A stretch of 64,000 nucleotides of DNA from Saccharina japonica (GCA_008828725.1 MEHQ01000010.1:137935-201934), one strand, 5' to 3'. Positions 33,856 through 44,559 are shown, numbered from the stretch's first letter. A program made the numbers and translations. The notes: generated by a model not told the origin, from the letters alone.

Positions 33856-34094
33856 CGAGCGTGACGAGGTTCACGTAGATCATCTTTTTAGGAGGGGACG
33901 TGTAGTCTCCAGGTTTACTGGCCGGTATTACTGTGGGATCAGGGTAGACCTTGCGCTTCGCGCCTGCACCAGTATAGGGTGGTTCGTCGCTTCGCTCCTC
34001 ACGGTTTTTAACCAGAAGGCTCTTATGGGATCATATCCTGATGGGACCTGTCTTTTTGGCAGGGGCGCTGGTGTAGTGGTTATTCTTCACAACA
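33856..34094. other. Unique 240-bp insert between the two TCGCGA blocks
   Basis: Non-repetitive sequence separating two blocks of the same cloud. No supported gene and no end repeats other than the cloud words themselves. Confidence 0.5.
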
Positions 34095-34235
34095 ATGTCG
34101 CGACACGCCGCGACACGTAACGCGACACAGGTCGCGACACACGCCGCGGCATGTGTCGCGGCGTGTCGCGGAATATCGCGACGCGTCGCGGCACGCGTCG
34201 CGATATGCCGCGACACGCGCCACGAAAAAGTCAAA
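34095..34235. repeat. TCGCGA palindrome cloud, block 2
   Basis: Same words as block 1 (TGTCGCGACACG, GTCGCGGCATGTGTCGCGG), about 140 bp. Confidence 0.85.
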
Positions 34236-34249
34236 TAATGTAGATCCGT

Positions 34250-34350
34250 GCCCTATTGCCTCTATTGCCTCTATTGCCTCTATTGCGTTACTTGCCTTCG
34301 TTGGCTTCACTGCCTTCACTGTCTTCACTGCCTTCACTGCCTTCTACAAG
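34250..34350. repeat. 9-bp tandem repeats (TATTGCCTC then TTCACTGCC)
   Basis: About four units of TATTGCCTC grade into about six units of TTCACTGCC. Period is nine in both. Confidence 0.8.
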
Positions 34351-35285
34351 TTCATATCATATTTCCAAGCTTACAGTAGATGGTGCACGCATGCAGGTAA
34401 ACAAAAGTGCGATCCAACTTTCTGTAGAGCAGGACGACACCCCTTCAGAATCTAGCACCTACTGGTACAGTAGTAAGTGGGATACTATGGCACAGTTGTG
34501 TACTACAATATCATCATCGCCGAGGCGTCAAGACACCCCGTCGAGGCCAAGGGGGATTGGTTGTGCCCATCATTGGCCACAAGTGCGTCAATGATTCCTC
34601 TGTCGGATGTTGCATTGGGGCTTTGACGAGACCTACGTATTTCCGACGGAGACTGTCCATGCAGGAAGCGCAAGAAGATACATCAAGTTGGGTTCACACT
34701 GTGTCATGGAACAGCTTGAGTTGATACCGATATTTCTCGGGGCACGCGGCTCTCCGGTAACAAAGGACAAAGTAGCATTGTGTCCCGACACCAGAACCCC
34801 TCTCAGAGTGTTTTCCATGCCATCTACCACGTATCTCCCGGAGTTTCCGTCCATTACTGTAGTAATAATCAATACCAGGTAAGGTTATAAATCGGAGCGA
34901 AGGTGCAACTGCTTTTGAGGCGGTCGCGGCGGATCCGGTCGATCGAAACATCGACTCTCTTGAATGGAAATCGAACGAGCGAAGCGAGCCCCAGTCACTG
35001 ACGGCTGACGGCTCTGCTGCTGCTGCCGCTGCTGCTGCTGCTTGTGACCTGGTGAAGGGGGCGATGTTACAAGTACTGTAGCCGCAACCACACTGTATCA
35101 CGATGCAGATATATGTCGATTAAATTGTGCCGTCCAATCATACGTCACTACCTACACTGTGCGTGTCTGCGCGAACCGCTACGAGGGACCAGGTATATGT
35201 CAAATGTGTTGTTATGATGTTGTTATGATGTTGTTTGATCTGACCCGACCATTGTATGATGTTGTTTGATCTGACCCGACTACTG
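34351..35285. other. No confident gene
   Basis: Forward frames at about 34370-34594 and 34607-34882 have moderately protein-like composition but no recognisable domain and no clear splice links. I leave them unannotated as genes. Confidence 0.4.
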
Positions 35286-35287
35286 TC

Positions 35288-35327
35288 GCTGTTGTTGTTG
35301 TTGTTGTCGTTGTTGTCGTTGTTGTCG

Positions 35328-35422
<95 letters not shown>

Positions 35423-35462
35423 GGTGGTGTTGTTGTTGTTGTTGTCGATGTTGTTGTTGTTC
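35288..35462. repeat. (GTT)n microsatellite, about 175 bp
   Basis: An almost pure GTT run with a few GTC and GGT interruptions. The poly-Thr, poly-Leu and poly-Cys frames it produces are artefacts. Confidence 0.95.
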
Positions 35463-35629
35463 TCACGTTATTGACTGATCGGCAAAGTTTAGTCTGTAGT
35501 GACAGGACAGGTTCCAAAAACTCTGGAGCGGAGAACACCTCAGGAAAAATATGGCACACAATACAAAGTACAACGCAGTACGACGTACCGGGTACATCAT
35601 AAGTAACTGTGGTACACCGTACACCTCAA

Positions 35630-36055
35630 CTAAGAGAAAGTGAAATTAATCTAAAGGAAAAAAGAAAAAGGAAAAAGGGGAAAGACGAAAACGAAAAAGA
35701 AAAAAGAACGAAAAAGATCGAAGAGAAAAAAAAATGAAGAACATGGTGAAGGCGGGAAAGCATGATAATACGAGAGAATACACAATAAAGTACGCAAGTG
35801 CTAGAACGCAAGAGGGTACACAGACTTGCGTACTCGCAGGTAGGTATCATAGACGCGGGGCGTGGCGACCCAAACAAAGCAAAACACAAAAGCATTCATC
35901 AACAGGAGAGCTAGTTATGAATACGCACGCATAAGCAAGAACAAGACACTCAAAAGAGCTACGTACTAATCAGGAAGAAGCGAGATAAAAGATAGAACAA
36001 AATAGAAAGAAAAGCGGAGGGAAAAGAGAAAAAGGGGAAAAGGGGAAATCGAGAA
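35630..36055. other. Purine-rich strand-asymmetric stretch
   Basis: The plus strand is strongly purine-rich (runs of A/G such as 'aaggaaaaaagaaaaagg') in two blocks, 35630-35745 and 35935-36062, separated by about 190 bp of mixed sequence. No gene. It lies directly 3' of the reverse transcriptase pseudogene. Confidence 0.6.
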
Positions 36056-37148
36056 TCAGACAAGGGAGGCAAACAGAAGGCAAGGGAGAATGGGCGGCCC
36101 TACGCTAATTGCTTCGGTACTACAAAGGCACCTATCATGACGATGATGGCCATACCCAGTTGTCAGTCGTTTAGGCAGTCCCCCCCGTCGTACCCCCCCC
36201 CCCCCCCCCCCCCCCCCGGGCGCATTAACGTCAACGGTCCGTGTTACAGTTGCATCCGCAGCCGTCGCGTGCCGCTTTCTTTGCTGGACCACTCTTCTCC
36301 GCGCCATGCCATTTCCGCACGTAAGCCCCCGCCCCGTCCTCGACCACCCGAAACCACTGGCCGCGTTTTGTGCTGCCTGGTGCCACCCTTCGGGTCTGGA
36401 GCCGAACGCCTTGAGGTCCTCCTCCAGGCGCCCCATCCAGTAATTCGCCTGTCCAAATGAGTAGCCTTTACCACTGACAACCTCCCTAAATATCACCCTT
36501 TTCGGCACCCGCTCCTCTCTCATGCGTGCCACGAAGCCAGTTAACAATATCTTCCTCCGTCTGCGCACCGTTGCCTCAATGCTCTCGGAATGTACCTTGA
36601 CAAGCGCGCGAATGCAGGGTAGAGTGTGGTCTTCGCGATTCCGTTCCCGACAGGCGACGCATCGAAAGAGCATACTGTGGTGGACCTTCCGCAGCCTGAC
36701 GTAATCAGCTGGTTGCGGGCTCCACGCGATGCACTCGTACAGTATCGTCTCGAGTACCTCAGCTTTCAGCAGCCGCACCTTCAACTGCAGGCGTACACCC
36801 GGGCGGTTATGCACTTCCATATTGTACCGTTCGAAGCACGTCCATTCCCTGTGGAGTCCACTCATTACCTCGACGCTGAGATCCCGGTGTGCTCTGATAG
36901 CCCCGCCCAAGGACATAAACTCGACCGTTTGTTTGTACACCTAGCCGGCCGCAATTACGGTTAACGGTGCGTGCCCCTCATCTTTCATTTGAAGGCACAT
37001 CCACGATCTCCCTCTTAGCCTCCGAGACCGTAAGCCCGATCGCCTCACACGCAGTCAAGATCGCCGTCATTATCTTCTCCAACATGTTTTGTGATCGCGA
37101 CGCAATGCCCGCACCGTCAGCGTACAGCAGCCCCCACACGAATGGACC
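36056..37148 (-). pseudogene. Non-LTR retrotransposon reverse transcriptase, 3' fragment
   Basis: Reading 37148 to 36056 gives the C-terminal part of a LINE-type reverse transcriptase. It starts with V-W-G-L-L-Y-A-D-G (YADG at 37124-37113, where active enzymes have YADD) and L-T-V-S-E-A-K. Next comes a segment ending I-A-A-G, then the F-M-S-L-G-G-A-I thumb-entry motif, L-L-K-A-E-V-L-E-T-I-L-Y-E-C and R-L-R-K-V-H-H-S-M-L. A Lys/Arg-rich tail and a poly-Gly stretch end it. Damage includes loss of the second catalytic Asp of YADD, a frameshift near 36995, and an in-frame TAG at 36943-36941. Everything 5' of the YADD region is missing at a G-tract where repeat R1 begins. Confidence 0.85.
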
Positions 37149-37156
37149 CCCCCCCT

Positions 37157-37372
37157 CAATTCATTGGAGGCTGTCGTCCATATGCAAGTCCGCCTCACAG
37201 GCGATTCTTTGCAGGATGCAGCTCGCCCTCCATGCGACTCGCCCAATACCTCACGGCGCTTCGCGCTTGGTGCAAGCAATGTCTGCCTGGTTGGTGAAAA
37301 CCCAACGTGCTCCGTCCCGGCATTGTAGGGATGCGAGGGTCTATGGTCATACGACTACGGCCATGCATGAAA
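37157..37372 (-). repeat. Repeat R1, 216-bp truncated copy
   Basis: Matches 28130-28340 with several substitutions, from 'gctgtcgtccatatgcaagt' to 'tatggtcatacgactacggc'. It abuts the broken end of the reverse transcriptase through a C-run, and another C-run lies on its other side. Confidence 0.85.
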
Positions 37373-37609
37373 ATGGAGTCACCCCCCCCCTACTCCCCCA
37401 CGCGCTCGCCCTGTCTGAGGGGTCGAAACCCAATGTATATAAACATGAAAAACATGTTTTTTACGGAGATCGATGTTTGCTTGGTCTATTTAACGCAAAA
37501 GTGTGCTTACACACAAAGACACCTCGAGGCGCACACACACGTGACTTGACTTAGGGTGGTACCGCCGTCTCGATCATGGATGCTTGCTTACTACGACCTA
37601 TTTTATTTT
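37373..37609. other. No gene seen
   Basis: Short unassigned spacer between R1 and a SINE. Confidence 0.5.
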
Positions 37610-38110
37610 ACTTTTTTTTCATGTTTTCCATCCCATGTACTTGTTCGCCCTTCTTCCTCCTGCTCCCTCCTACTAATATTAATCGTAACAGTCGTAACTC
37701 AGATCCGGAATCACATACACTAGTAGGCTCTTCTCCCCCCTCCCCGCGAAGGCACTTGCGTCGCATTTGTATCCCGAAAACGGTTGATCAGCACTTTCTT
37801 CCCTCGTCGGCTTCGCGTCAGACTGTGCCTGTGCCCACTACTTTCTGTACTTACTGTACTCACGCTGCGAGTACTATTACTATTAGTATTAGTATTAGTA
37901 TTATTGTACGCGCTCTCGACAGGTGGTGTCATTGGAGAAACGAAAAAAAAAATAACGAACATATATGTGCGTATGGAGACTCGAACCCTCGACATCAACG
38001 CTATGTATTAAATAATGATCTTAGTAATATTTAACAGAAGTATTCAAGGTTAACCAAGGGTTAACCAATATTATTATTATTATTATTAATTAGACCACTG
38101 GGGCGACCGT
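37610..38110 (-). repeat. tRNA-derived SINE (family S), with head
   Basis: On the minus strand the head has GCCCCAGTGGTCTAA near 38095 (A-box/D-arm like) and GAGGGTTCGAGTCTCC at about 37991-37976 (B box). They are separated by an (ATT)n-containing insert, so spacing is longer than in a tRNA. The body follows with the family landmarks and ends in 'gggatggaaaa'. Pol III transcription and LINE-dependent mobilisation are inferred from family knowledge. Confidence 0.7.
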
Positions 38111-38335
38111 AACTTGTTTTTTTTCCATCCCAATTATTTTATTCGCCCTACTTTTCTCAGTCCCTCCCGCTCGTAACTCAGGTCCGGGGTCGCCTATTAA
38201 TAGCAGGCTCTTCTCCCCCCCTCTCTCCTACGCTCCGTGCTTTACATTTTATAACGCGAGAAGGTCTCAGGTCTTTCTTCCCTCGTTGGCTCGCATCGAA
38301 TTGCATCTACGAAGACTGTGCTTTTAGCAGTTGCA
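38111..38335 (-). repeat. SINE body (family S)
   Basis: Body landmarks as in 43095-43470 ('ttccatccc', 'gtaactcaggtccggggtcg', 'ataacgcgaga', 'tttcttccctcgttggctcg'). The head side is interrupted by the MITE that follows. Confidence 0.7.
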
Positions 38336-38358
38336 TGCAGTTTTTTATACAGTAGTAC

Positions 38359-38537
38359 AGGACACCTATTAAATAATAAGAAACAGTAAATCTGGTCCAG
38401 GTTGGATTTCTTATTTGAGAGAGGGTGCTTTCTACGCTATAATTTCAAGATGACGCCTCCTGAATTTCTTATTTTCCTTTAGAGCGCAGCCTGCCTTTCT
38501 TATTAGCCTGTTTCTTAATACTGCTGTAGGTGTCCTG
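38359..38537. mobile_element. MITE family I
   Basis: Ends CAGGACACCT and AGGTGTCCTG. Interior landmarks are 'taagaaacagtaaatctggt', 'ggatttcttatttgagagag', 'ggtgctttctac' and 'cctgcctttcttattag'. It matches 25480-25635 and 59690-59875. No coding capacity. It sits between two SINE bodies of opposite orientation. Confidence 0.8.
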
Positions 38538-38554
38538 CACTAGTTGTGTTCAAG

Positions 38555-38825
38555 TCGTAACTGCTGAGAGCGCCTATCTATAGTAGCGTGGGTATAGGCG
38601 CAATGCGATTTGATTCGAGTCGACGAGGAAAGAAAGAGCTAACGTCTTCTCGCGATAAAAATGCAAGGCAAGAACCGTAGTTGGGCAGGAGGGAGAAAAG
38701 AGAAAAGCCTTCGTATACTTTGTGACCCCGGATCTGAGTTGCGACTACTATTAATAATACATATTTATACGTAAGAAGAAAAGAGAAAAAAGGGGCGAAG
38801 AAAACAAATGGGATGGAAAAAATAA
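38555..38825 (+). repeat. SINE body (family S), forward copy
   Basis: Forward-oriented copy: 'gtaactgctgagagcgccta', 'gattcgagtcgacgagg', 'ttctcgcgataaaaatgcaa', 'aaccgtagttgggcagg', 'gtgaccccggatctgagttg', ending in 'aaatgggatggaaaaaat'. The tRNA-like head is not present. Confidence 0.75.
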
Positions 38826-38856
38826 GCAAGTAAATATATCCGTTCTTCGATACGAG

Positions 38857-38958
38857 CTGGTTCAGGCATATCACCCCGAATTTCGTCAGTCACGAATGCC
38901 GCCAGGTACGAGCTGGTTCAGGCATATCACCCCGAATTTCGTCAGTCACGAATGCCGC
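38857..38958. repeat. 52-bp direct duplication
   Basis: Two adjacent perfect copies of a unit beginning GTACGAGCTGGTTCAGGCAT and ending CAGTCACGAATGCCGC or CGCA. A diverged relative lies at 63706-63745 ('aggctgcttcaagcacatca'). Confidence 0.85.
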
Positions 38959-39351
38959 ATGCAATAGCAACTCCAATGTCACATATTTGGTATCATACTG
39001 ACCGCCATGTGAACAGTGGAAGAGGGTGGCATCGCCAGTTTTTTCTTCAAGGACCTAGAACCGGCGCTACCACCGAAAATGTGGCCCGACCAATCACAGG
39101 CCTTCAAAGAGGTCAACAATAGTCAGGCGTTTCCGTAGGAATACATTTTTCCCACCCCATTGTTTTTCTGAACGAGCCGCTTCCAGGCGGTCCAAGGCAT
39201 ATTTGTACCAAGTTTAACGCAAAAACTCGAAGATCCGACTGCGTATGATCAATATTAAGCCATATCTTACGACCAAAATCGATTATACACTGAAACTAAT
39301 AAGTAATTACGAGGCAACGCCTATTTATTGCACTTTTACCGCATAAAAGTC

Positions 39352-39624
39352 CGAATGCCCACGCCGTTTTTTGGGGATAGACCCTGAAATTTGGCACACA
39401 TGTTTTATGCGCCCTACCCGAGCCTTTTACGAATGGTTTTTTTTTCTTGTTTTTTTTCACCGGAAAATTTGGATTTTTCAAGACCCAAGTTTCCAAAAAA
39501 AATACGAAACGAACAATATCTGGCAAAAAAAAAAGCAATCCGTTAACGGCTCGGATAGGGTGCCTAAAACACGTGTGCCAAATTTCAGGGTCTATCTCCA
39601 AAAAACGGCGTGGACATTGGCTAC
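39352..39624. repeat. Foldback element with about 105-bp arms
   Basis: The left arm has 'cccacgccgttttttgggga', 'tagaccctgaaatttggcac'. The right arm is its inverse, ending 'ccaaaaaacggcgtggacat'. Arms are imperfect toward the loop (TTTTTTCACC region). Frames on both strands read as mirror peptides and are not genes. A fragment of the same arm occurs at 63753-63779, directly before a reverse transcriptase tail. Confidence 0.8.
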
Positions 39625-39639
39625 GAGTACGTACTGAAT

Positions 39640-40291
39640 AATTTTTGGGCGGTATGCTTGAACCAGCCTGTATATAATAATACGAGAATGAAGTACGTAC
39701 ATATGGAATGCGAGTAATGCATACGTACGAGTGTATGTATGATGGATATCTGGGAGACCTGGAGATCTGCTGGAGAGGGTGAACAAAATATTTGGTAGAA
39801 CAGCAACAGCAACCGAACAGATCGATCTGATTGGGCAGTGCATTTTTGGTTGCTCGAAATAATGGGCCCTGATTAGTTTATAACATGCCAGATGCTATCA
39901 GACTCAAAGATGTTCAACTCCTTCGTTCGTTTCGCCACTAAACTGAACGAAACTGACTAAAACTGACTAAAAACTGACTAACTAAACTGACGCATTTTTC
40001 TGTTTTCGTTATCAACACGCCAAGACACTGCAACTGCACCCGTCGCGTCAGTCAGTGCTTCACTCGCATCTTAATTTTCCCATTTTTCACAAACACAAAT
40101 ATCTTCCCCTGGAAACCAAACACCGACCACACACAGCCCTCTCACAGCCCCACACCACACACCACACATCACAACATCACAACATCACAACATCACAGCA
40201 CTCCTACCCGCTCCACCTCTTCCGCAAAACTACTACACTACAGTATACACTCAGCATCAACCTGCTCCTTCCTCCAAAGTTCCTGAACAAG
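39640..40291 (+). promoter_or_regulatory. Upstream and 5' leader of the gene starting at 40292
   Basis: No other gene. 39945-39990 holds a run of ACTGACTAAA-like repeats. From about 40060 the plus strand becomes C/A-rich and G-poor, with CACAACAT repeats at 40160-40200, and this continues to the ATG. Such C/A-rich unstructured sequence is typical of 5' leaders. A 'tttataaca' at 39879 could be a distant TATA-like element, but no transcription start can be fixed. Confidence 0.35.
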
Positions 40292-40413
40292 ATGCCGAAG
40301 TCAACCAGCAACGCCGGCCAAGGGATCAGCATCTTCGACCGCGTGTCAGCCCTGTTCGCCCCCAAGCCATCGCTCTGGACATCGACCCTCACTTCCCAGG
40401 CAGCCAAAGAAAG
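40292..40413 (+). CDS. First coding exon of an unrecognised gene
   Basis: The ATG lies in AACAAGATGCCGAAG with purine at -3 and G at +4. The frame encodes about 40 residues: a polar start (M-P-K-S-T-S-N-A-G-Q-G), an amphipathic stretch (I-S-I-F-D-R-V-S-A-L-F) and S-L-W-T-S-T-L-T-S-Q-A-A-K-E. Codon use is C-ending at third positions, unlike the neighbourhood. It ends at AAAG|GTCAGC, a fair donor, in phase 2. Reading through gives only 17 more codons before a stop. No matching downstream exon was found, so the gene is either long-introned or a remnant. Confidence 0.45.
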
Positions 40414-41570
40414 GTCAGCGGAACATGATGCGTGTCATCATGTAGCATGTGATCATGTGCTATAATACAGTAATCCTTGTCGGTTTGCGTGTGCGTTGCC
40501 TCGAAAGCTGAACCATTCGATGATGGCACCATTGATTGCATGCGGATGACACCATGCTTTTGACTCTGATCTGGCTGACTGCATGCTCAGAGGCGTTCAC
40601 GTGCATGCATGATGATCGATCGGCTGTGCTCGTTGTCAATGCTACAGTATACCGATCCGATCTGTGTCATGTTTCATGTTTCAACGGCTGCTGACGTTGT
40701 ATGAATGGATGAATACATAGGTACAGTAGTACAGCAGTTAGTAGTATTAATAGATCGATACTGCTGTTGTACATGGGTTCTGAAAAGAGATGTCCGTGCA
40801 GTTTACTCTCCCCCTTGTGTTTCGAAGCGCCGGCATCCGGCATCAGGCCTCCTTGTGACACAGCAGTCGTGCAGTGATCTATCACTAATAGAGCACTCGT
40901 GGGCACGCGAAAATGCTACCAATTTTAAGTACTGCACTGCTCCTGTAGTACTGTTGTAGTACTACTGTTGTAGTAGTGGCCGTGCCAACGAACGGCTCCT
41001 GCCGTACCTGTACGAGTAGCAGTAGCAGAGCTCAAGTAAGTGTCGGTGTTACAGGTACAGTCGAAACAAGAAGACCGCATGCCGGTGCTACGTAGAGAAT
41101 GTATGTATGCAGTGCGTAAAGAAACGGGTCCTCTGTCACCCAAGCTGCAAGCTTTCCCTGCCACGTACCCTGTAGTATGCTGAGTACTACAACAGCTGTA
41201 TGCATTGTACCACTGCCAAATGACTCATGACACTCATCATGCTACGCCACACACAGCAGCACAGCACTACTGCTGTTTTGTAGTTGTAGTAGAAACAGAG
41301 CGTTGGGCGTTGCAGGTATCGCCCAACTGACAACAAACAGGTTCTGAAGCAATCACCACGCGGATATCATTTGCGTGCGTGCTGCAACCAATCAATGCAA
41401 CTACAACAACAGCAGTAACTAACTGTTGTTGTTGTGGTCATGAAGACTCGCTCGCCAGCGCAGCAAAACTGGGAGTCGTGGGAACTGCGACAAAAAAACG
41501 TCTGACATACATACATGCATCCCTCCACGCCCTCCACGCCCCCCACAAGCAACCCTATTACAACAAAACC

Positions 41571-41610
<40 letters not shown>

Positions 41611-43094
41611 GCTGTAGTATAACGCCGATTTCAGTGATTGGTAAACAAACGTGTGCCTTTCCCGCAACGATAACACGCACGCGTGGCTTACCTCGTGCGA
41701 GTGTACACAAAGCAGCGTAGTCGTACAGTAGTACTACTTTAAATACCAGGTAGCATATAACATATAATATGTAGAACCGATGCTTATTGCTTCTTCTGGG
41801 CAACGGGTACTGTAAACAGTGTAAAGCGATGCTTATGGCTTCTTCGATTTCCGAAGGCAGGTCAAGTACATAACTATTAATAGTGTAGTGACTCCACGTC
41901 ATGTTGCGAGACCATTGACGTGATATTTTTGCGTATTTTGAATGCAGACAATGAACGGGGGCGGAAACGATCATTCGGACATTCGGACAGACAGAATTGT
42001 GAATTGTGTACCGTACGAGGTGCAAACAAACGTAGACTAAAATTAAAATATTATACTCACTCGTACTGGTATTGTATCAAGAGAAACATTAAGATGAAAA
42101 CCTGAAGTTTTTTTTCGTAGATTTTTTTGGGACACAGATTGTTTGAAAGTTTTACAGTTCGCAATTTCCAATTATAATGGTTGCATGTACCGTTATACGT
42201 ATCATGTAATGTACCAGTATCAATAGTACGTACGTAAAATATGCGTGAGGCGTACATATAGTCGCGTGAGGCGTACATATAGTCCGTCCGGCTCCAAATA
42301 TCCGAAATTCCCCCATCACTAAGGAACATTTATCTCGGGTATGGGTAGGTTGTTGAAAAAAACAGAGATACCCTTAAAACGGCCCTCTCGAGACGGAGAT
42401 ATTAACACGTCGATTTTTTTTAATTATATATCTTAGCCTGATTTTGCAAAAAACGTGATTTCTGGTCCAAGCTTAGGTGGATTGTAATGTTGCCACACAA
42501 TATTTAGACTGCGTATTTAGCTAGCTCGTCACATTTGCGCCTGGGCTTTTTTTCTGTTTGAAAAAATCGATAAACTGACGGAGATATCGGCAAAAATCGG
42601 ATTTTGGAGGTCGTTTTGTTCAAGTTTACACTTAAATATGTGTGTGGAATTTATATTTAAGGGCGGCAAACGATGAATTGATACCATACGCGCAGGGCTT
42701 TTTTTAGTTTTCCCTGGAAAGAAAATTGTTAATATTGAGGATTTATCCCAAAACGACTGATTTTGGCCAATTTTGGCGGTCTTGGTGTTTTTTTCTTGAT
42801 GCTGTGTTGCATAATTACTTGTTATTAGTGTGAATTTTTGTTTCCGTTCAAAATCTCAGCATCGATTCGTCTTGTCTTTGCGATCACGAATATACAAATT
42901 TCAATGTTCACACTTGGTATTTTTGTTCAAAACTGCGGTAAATAGTATACAACCTGCACACCAACGTGAATGGACACACTTGTCCCGGTGAGGACATCAC
43001 ATAATCACCTATTCCAAGGGGGTACCTTTTTTGATAACCATATGAAATGTGCCAGTATCTCAATGTATTACGTGCGGACCACGAGGGGAACTCT
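40414..43094. other. No confident exon; intron or intergenic
   Basis: This could be the intron of the gene starting at 40292 or intergenic. It contains a strong donor-like GTAAGTG at 41036, but no acceptable upstream frame. An (AAC)n run lies at 41570-41611. 42310-42840 is AT-rich with long T-runs. A 22-bp tandem duplication (GCGTGAGGCGTACATATAGT) is at 42241-42284. Confidence 0.45.
41570..41611. repeat. (AAC)n microsatellite
   Basis: A nearly pure CAA/AAC run of about 14 units. Confidence 0.9.
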
Positions 43095-43470
43095 GGAACT
43101 GCTTTTTTATTTCCCATCCCATTTTTATTATACATTAAATATGTGCCCTTCCTTTCTCTCTCCGTCCATTCGTCGTAATTCAGATCCGGGGTCACAAAGT
43201 AGGCTACAGTACTCCTCTCCCTTCTCCCCATTACGGTTCGTGCCTTGAGTTTTTATCGCGAGAAAACTTCAGCCCTTTCTTTGCCTTGCCGACTCACATC
43301 GAATTGCGCCTACCCACGCTGCAACTAGGGCGCTCTCGGCAGTTGCTTCCGTTTTTTTTTTTTTTTTCAAATAAACTCAAAAGTCTGACTCGCGTGGGAT
43401 TCGAACTCACAAGATCAACTCTATATTAATAGCAGCATTCAAGGATACCACTATTATTATTAGCCCACCG
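43095..43470 (-). repeat. tRNA-derived SINE (family S), reference copy
   Basis: Reading on the minus strand: an A-box-like CCGGTGGGCTAATAAT near 43460, a B box GAGTTCGAATCCCAC at about 43408-43394, and a T/A-run junction at 43350-43375. The body then has 'gagagcgccctagttgcagc', 'ttctcgcgataaaaactcaa', 'gaaccgtaatgggg' and 'gtgaccccggatctgaatta' and ends 'gggatgggaaataaaa'. Length is about 370 bp. Other copies are at 18815, 37610, 38111, 38555, 43845 and 63395. Confidence 0.75.
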
Positions 43471-43623
43471 GGGTGTACCAGGTATATACCAGATACCAGG
43501 TATCTGTGCGTAGTTGTGTTTTTTTCCGTCCGTACCATTCACTTTCTTCGCCTTTATTTTCTCTCTCCCTCTGCCCTTCTACACATACCTGGTGCATACA
43601 TGGATATATATATATATGTTTCA

Positions 43624-43745
43624 GCAAGGGTATGCGCGGATCTGAATCCCAGATACCCCACTACCCCCCCCCCCCCTATATTGGAGGGAAGAACCGGACC
43701 GTTGTGATCCCAGAAAACATTAGGTCAATTTTTTTTTAATTACCA
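43624..43745 (-). repeat. Dispersed repeat family H, inverted 3' fragment
   Basis: The reverse complement of the last about 120 bp of 13599-13910, from the T-run/GTTGACTTA area to 'tccgcgcatacccttgc'. Confidence 0.8.
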
Positions 43746-43844
43746 CCAAGTATTAATAGTACCAAACACTATTATCTCAGATCTGAGGTCAAACATTATT
43801 AGTAATAGTACTACAAGGTACAGCAGTAGTGAGTTAGCGGTCTC

Positions 43845-44310
43845 TTTCCCCCCCTCTTCTCCCCCCTGCCCAATTCGGTATACAGCACCAGTGGGAGGTG
43901 TCTCGATTTAAGAGCACCCCGTGACAAGCCAAAACAGGCGCTCTTATCTAAACTACGACACACTGCTCTTTCTTACATGTAGTGGGAAATATATAGCTTT
44001 TTTTAGTATATAGGCGGGACAAGCCGATTTGACCGCTCTTAAATCCGGAATGCTCTTAAATATCATCTTGGGCGCTCCTAAGCTCTTAAATCGGGGTACC
44101 CACTGATGGCTGTACATCAAATACGAGCCTCAAGATTTTATCGCGAGCATCGTTCAGCACTCTTTCCTCCCTCGTCCCCTCGTTATAACAAGCGTCGGGT
44201 TGGCCTTGCCCTCGTGATAACAGGCGCTCTCGACAGTTTGTACCGTTTGAGAATTCGAAAACTCGATACCGAGATTTGAACCCCTGGCTCCAACGCTGAA
44301 TTGTACTTAC
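43845..44310 (-). repeat. SINE (family S) split by a MITE
   Basis: The minus strand starts with a B-box-like GGGGTTCAAATCTC (about 44283-44270). The body follows with 'aactgtcgagagcgcc', 'cgataaaatcttgaggctcg', then an insertion (about 43890-44100), then 'gggcaggggggagaagaggg', which is the continuation seen in other copies. Confidence 0.6.
43890..44100. mobile_element. MITE with CGATTTAAGAGC ends, inserted in a SINE
   Basis: The ends are 'tcgatttaagagcaccccgt' and its inverse 'ctcctaagctcttaaatcgg'. Internal copies of GCTCTTAAAT occur near 44030-44060. The left end resembles 'gtttaagaacaccccgtgac' of the hairpin element at 57906, so the two belong to a wider family. No coding capacity. Confidence 0.6.
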
Positions 44311-44559
44311 TGTAGTATATAGCGTGCAATACTCCGGACACTACATTCAGCATGTCATGTATCTTGATATTATAAGCAGCAGTGACCGATGTTTGTCTGA
44401 GACAAACGTCCTTTTGCGAGCTTGTTTTTTTTCTCTTTCGAGAAGTCCTATTAATACCTACTAACAGAGGTATCGACACTGTTGCTTTGTTACGGCCTTG
44501 TACTGTGTTGTAGTACGTGGCGGGGTGCGTTCGATCCACAACATTAGTTATTCCTTTGT

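Noticed and set aside
33446..33883. Arg/Asp/Ala-rich ORFs in the TCGCGA cloud
   Set aside because: Open on both strands in several phases purely from the repeated word.
21224..34990. GAGCGAAGCGAGCC shared between 21224 and 34975
   Set aside because: Only two copies, and the motif is a common chance or compositional word in many genomes. Not enough to claim an element.
35212..35559. Poly-Thr/poly-Leu ORFs, and a possible membrane protein
   Set aside because: They are the (GTT)n microsatellite.
39296..39641. Two ORFs sharing I-D-P-E-I-W-H-T-C on opposite strands, first suspected to be a conserved peptide
   Set aside because: They are mirror translations of the arms of the foldback element.
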